Source: Prochlorococcus sp. AG-363-C02 | Lineage (GTDB): Bacteria; Cyanobacteriota; Cyanobacteriia; PCC-6307; Cyanobiaceae | Direction: 5' to 3' | Assembly (NCBI GenBank): GCA_003278345.1 | Contig: QCFH01000015.1 | Coordinates: 1 to 37,121 of the forward strand | Length of the DNA stretch: 37,121 bases | Shown: in pieces, positions 35,351 through 37,121 of the stretch | How the letters are laid out: each line of letters begins with the position of its first letter | How positions within the stretch are numbered: position 1 is the stretch's first letter | Notes under the pieces: generated by a model | Databases searched by the model: none | Told to the model about the DNA's origin: nothing | Seen by the model: the letters and a program-made list of their open reading frames with translations, nothing else | Translations under genes and position numbers: made by a program

Positions 35351-36240
35351 TGTATTCAGGTTTCTATAGCAAAAGAATAATTAGTGGTTTAATTGCTGGC
35401 CTATTTGGACTATTGATTGTAGGTGTAGGTGGCTTTTTGTTTACTTTTGCAATTGGATTAATAGTACATATGGCTTTAATCGAATATTTTAGGATGACTG
35501 AATTTGCAGGCATACGGCCGGCTACAAAAACAACACTTTTAGCATGTCAAATTCTTTTAATTGCGACTTATTTTGATACTCAGGGTATTACTTCAGTTCA
35601 TCTATCAAGCGCAGTTTTGCCATTGGCAGGTGTAGCAATCTGTGGCTGGTTGCTATTGCAACCAATTACAGGATCTATATCAGATATTGCATCATCAATA
35701 TTAGGACTTTTTTATTTAGGATATTTACCAAGTTATTGGATAAGGCTAAGGAATCTTGATGATATTGATTATTCAAGATTTCTTGAATTGCCAATAATAA
35801 ATTCATATGGAATAGTTACATTTGGAATGTTAGCTACACTTATTATTTGTCTAATGATTGTAGCTTCTGATATTGGTTCTTTTTATTTTGGCAGATTATA
35901 TGGTAAGCATTATTTATCACCTATATCACCTGCAAAAACTGTTGAAGGCGCCTTGTCTGGTGTTTTATGTTCAGCTTTAGTGGGAATAGTTTCGAGCTTA
36001 TTCCTAAACTTAAATTTCCGGGCTTTATTCTGTTTAGCCTTTGTGGGAGTACTTGTAGGGTTTTTCTCAATAATTGGAGATCTAATTGAGTCAATGATGA
36101 AAAGGGACGCTGGGTTGAAGGATTCTGGCAATGTATTGCCAGGCCATGGAGGAATTCTTGATAGAATTGATAGTTATTTATTTACACCATCAATTATTTA
36201 TTATCTTATTAAATTTATATTACCAATAATGAGTAATTAG
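35350..36240 (+). CDS. cdsA: Phosphatidate cytidylyltransferase (CDP-diglyceride synthase)
   Basis: A 296-residue polytopic membrane enzyme converting phosphatidate and CTP to CDP-diacylglycerol for phosphatidylglycerol, an essential thylakoid lipid. Several hydrophobic helices (about 8-35, 55-75, 80-100, 155-178, 195-240) precede the C-terminal signature SMMKRDAGLKDSGN followed by LPGHGGILDRIDS, with the Asp/Lys metal and substrate ligands all present. The ATG overlaps the decarboxylase TAA by one base, so translation is probably coupled. It is convergent with the DUF2993 gene, only two bases away. Confidence 0.95.
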   Translation: MYSGFYSKRIISGLIAGLFGLLIVGVGGFLFTFAIGLIVHMALIEYFRMTEFAGIRPATKTTLLACQILLIATYFDTQGITSVHLSSAVLPLAGVAICGWLLLQPITGSISDIASSILGLFYLGYLPSYWIRLRNLDDIDYSRFLELPIINSYGIVTFGMLATLIICLMIVASDIGSFYFGRLYGKHYLSPISPAKTVEGALSGVLCSALVGIVSSLFLNLNFRALFCLAFVGVLVGFFSIIGDLIESMMKRDAGLKDSGNVLPGHGGILDRIDSYLFTPSIIYYLIKFILPIMSN

Positions 36241-36242
36241 AA

Positions 36243-36881
36243 TTAAGTTCTTATATTTGATGATATATGAATACTTAGTAATTCATTCTCAATATTTGCT
36301 TGATTTATATAAATAGACTCTTCTATTGGTAAATAATGCTCTGCTAAAATCCCATCTTGATTGAAGAATAATTTCCCATTCTTTGCTTTTATAGAAAAAT
36401 ATTTCTCTGTAGATTTATTGTTTATTTTATCTTTTAAGATAAAGATCAATTGTTTATTTTTAATTATTATTTTTGAAATTGGTTTATTTTCTAATAGATT
36501 AACTTGAATCCAATTTTTTAAAGAAAACCACTGATTAGATTTTATTGTTGTGATTAAATCTTCTTGATCAAATAGTATATTTGCTTTAATTTTAAAGTTT
36601 TCATCGATTGTTATTGAATTTTTAATTGGCTTTTTTAGATCTAACCTTAAAATTAAATCTGTTGCTTCTAGATTAATATTATTTATCAATATATCCTTAA
36701 AGTTTATGAAAGAAGCACTCAACATTATTTGTGAAATCCTAAAATTATTTAAACCTATTTTAATTTTATTTATATCTATTGATAGTTCACTTATTTCCTT
36801 GCATTGTTTTCTTATCCAAAAAATCAGTCCAAGTTTTAAAACTCTAGTTAATGCACTTCCTTTAAATATGGAATTAGTCAT
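36243..36881 (-). CDS. DUF2993 (LmeA-like) protein
   Basis: A 212-residue protein matching the LmeA/DUF2993 lipid-binding family in layout: a short N-terminus (SALTRVLKLGLIFWIRKQC), then repeated beta-strand segments such as LSIDINKIKIGL, FKDILINNINLEATDLILRL and later strands to the end. In mycobacteria LmeA binds phospholipids; in cyanobacteria the function is unknown. Codon use is even more AT-rich than the neighbours (Ile/Asn/Lys rich), which also weakens similarity by eye. The ATG at 36881 overlaps the alpha/beta hydrolase stop by eight bases. Assigned with moderate confidence. Confidence 0.6.
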   Translation of the reverse strand: MTNSIFKGSALTRVLKLGLIFWIRKQCKEISELSIDINKIKIGLNNFRISQIMLSASFINFKDILINNINLEATDLILRLDLKKPIKNSITIDENFKIKANILFDQEDLITTIKSNQWFSLKNWIQVNLLENKPISKIIIKNKQLIFILKDKINNKSTEKYFSIKAKNGKLFFNQDGILAEHYLPIEESIYINQANIENELLSIHISSNIRT

Positions 36882-37121
36882 TATTTAAATTTTCCCAGTA
36901 ATTGTAAACTGATTTGGGTTTGTCAATATGAGGAAGATGACCACAATCTTCAAGTTCTTTATGGCTACAATTTATAATTTCTTGTGACTTAGATCTAATC
37001 TTTTTACTTAATATTCTATCTTGCTTACCCCATATCACATTCATCTTTTGATTAGGAATAGGTCCTTTAACATCAATGCCTCCAGAACTAGCAAATGATG
37101 CAAGTGACATTCCCCATCCAG
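36874..37121 (-). CDS. Alpha/beta hydrolase, C-terminal fragment
   Basis: The frame enters from the right edge of the window, so only the last ~82 residues are present. The visible part begins GWGMSLASFASSGG, then MNVIWGKQDRILSKK, where Asp of GKQDR is the likely acid of the catalytic triad, and EDCGHLPHIDKP, where the His of GH is the catalytic base. This is the usual C-terminal layout of alpha/beta-fold hydrolases. The nucleophile elbow is outside the window, so substrate class is unknown. The stop overlaps the start of the DUF2993 gene. Confidence 0.78.
   Translation of the reverse strand, partial: GWGMSLASFASSGGIDVKGPIPNQKMNVIWGKQDRILSKKIRSKSQEIINCSHKELEDCGHLPHIDKPKSVYNYWENLNND

Overview
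The window looks like core chromosome of a marine picocyanobacterium, most probably Prochlorococcus. It encodes oxygenic-photosynthesis proteins (PetG, CytM, PetH), a cyanobacterial lycopene cyclase, the clock-output kinase SasA and a cyanobacterial GuaB3. Base composition is strongly AT-rich, genes are packed with many 1-8 nt overlaps, and ferredoxin-NADP reductase lacks the phycobilisome-linker (CpcD-like) N-terminus. Genus is inferred from these traits; I cannot fix the strain or clade.

Layout. 1-926: end-truncated TrmJ-like RNA methyltransferase, cytM and the 39-residue petG. 907-3807: minus-strand group guaB3-trxA-hisH-rsmD. 3808-4611: the only long non-coding stretch, AT-rich. 4612-8465: gyrA-crtL, joined by a TTGA overlap. 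8462-10030: GH57 branching enzyme. 10116-12621: leuA and two unknown small proteins. 12646-14757: 7TM-HD phosphohydrolase, divergent from folD-crtE-YuiD/DUF212-helicase (14828-18624). 18638-24214: minus-strand petH-zwf-opcA-cobB. 24444-27419: SRPBCC protein, tRNA-Glu, sasA, a CpcS/CpeS-like protein and an exported unknown. 27429-30889: prs, an unknown protein, a possible 47-residue membrane peptide and malQ. 30977-33908: minus-strand UbiB kinase, pseudouridine synthase, RodZ-like protein. 33953-36240: Orn/Lys/Arg decarboxylase-cdsA. 36243-37121: DUF2993 protein and the end of an alpha/beta hydrolase.

How the genes connect. Several concern carbon storage and dark catabolism: the branching enzyme and MalQ act on glycogen, and Zwf with OpcA opens the oxidative pentose phosphate pathway. 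SasA is the output kinase of the Kai clock, which in Synechococcus elongatus controls such genes through RpaA. Near-identical 14-bp palindromes lie 23-26 nt before the start codons of zwf and sasA; this is the regulatory observation I would check first. Other points worth a look are an FNR with a hydrophobic N-terminal helix, a GyrA with a degenerate GyrA-box, a CpcS-like lipocalin beside sasA and a RodZ-like protein with almost no periplasmic domain.

I see no mobile element, prophage, CRISPR array, toxin-antitoxin pair or defence island. I do not see a clear new multi-gene system; the novelty here is at the level of sites, domain architecture and small or unknown proteins.
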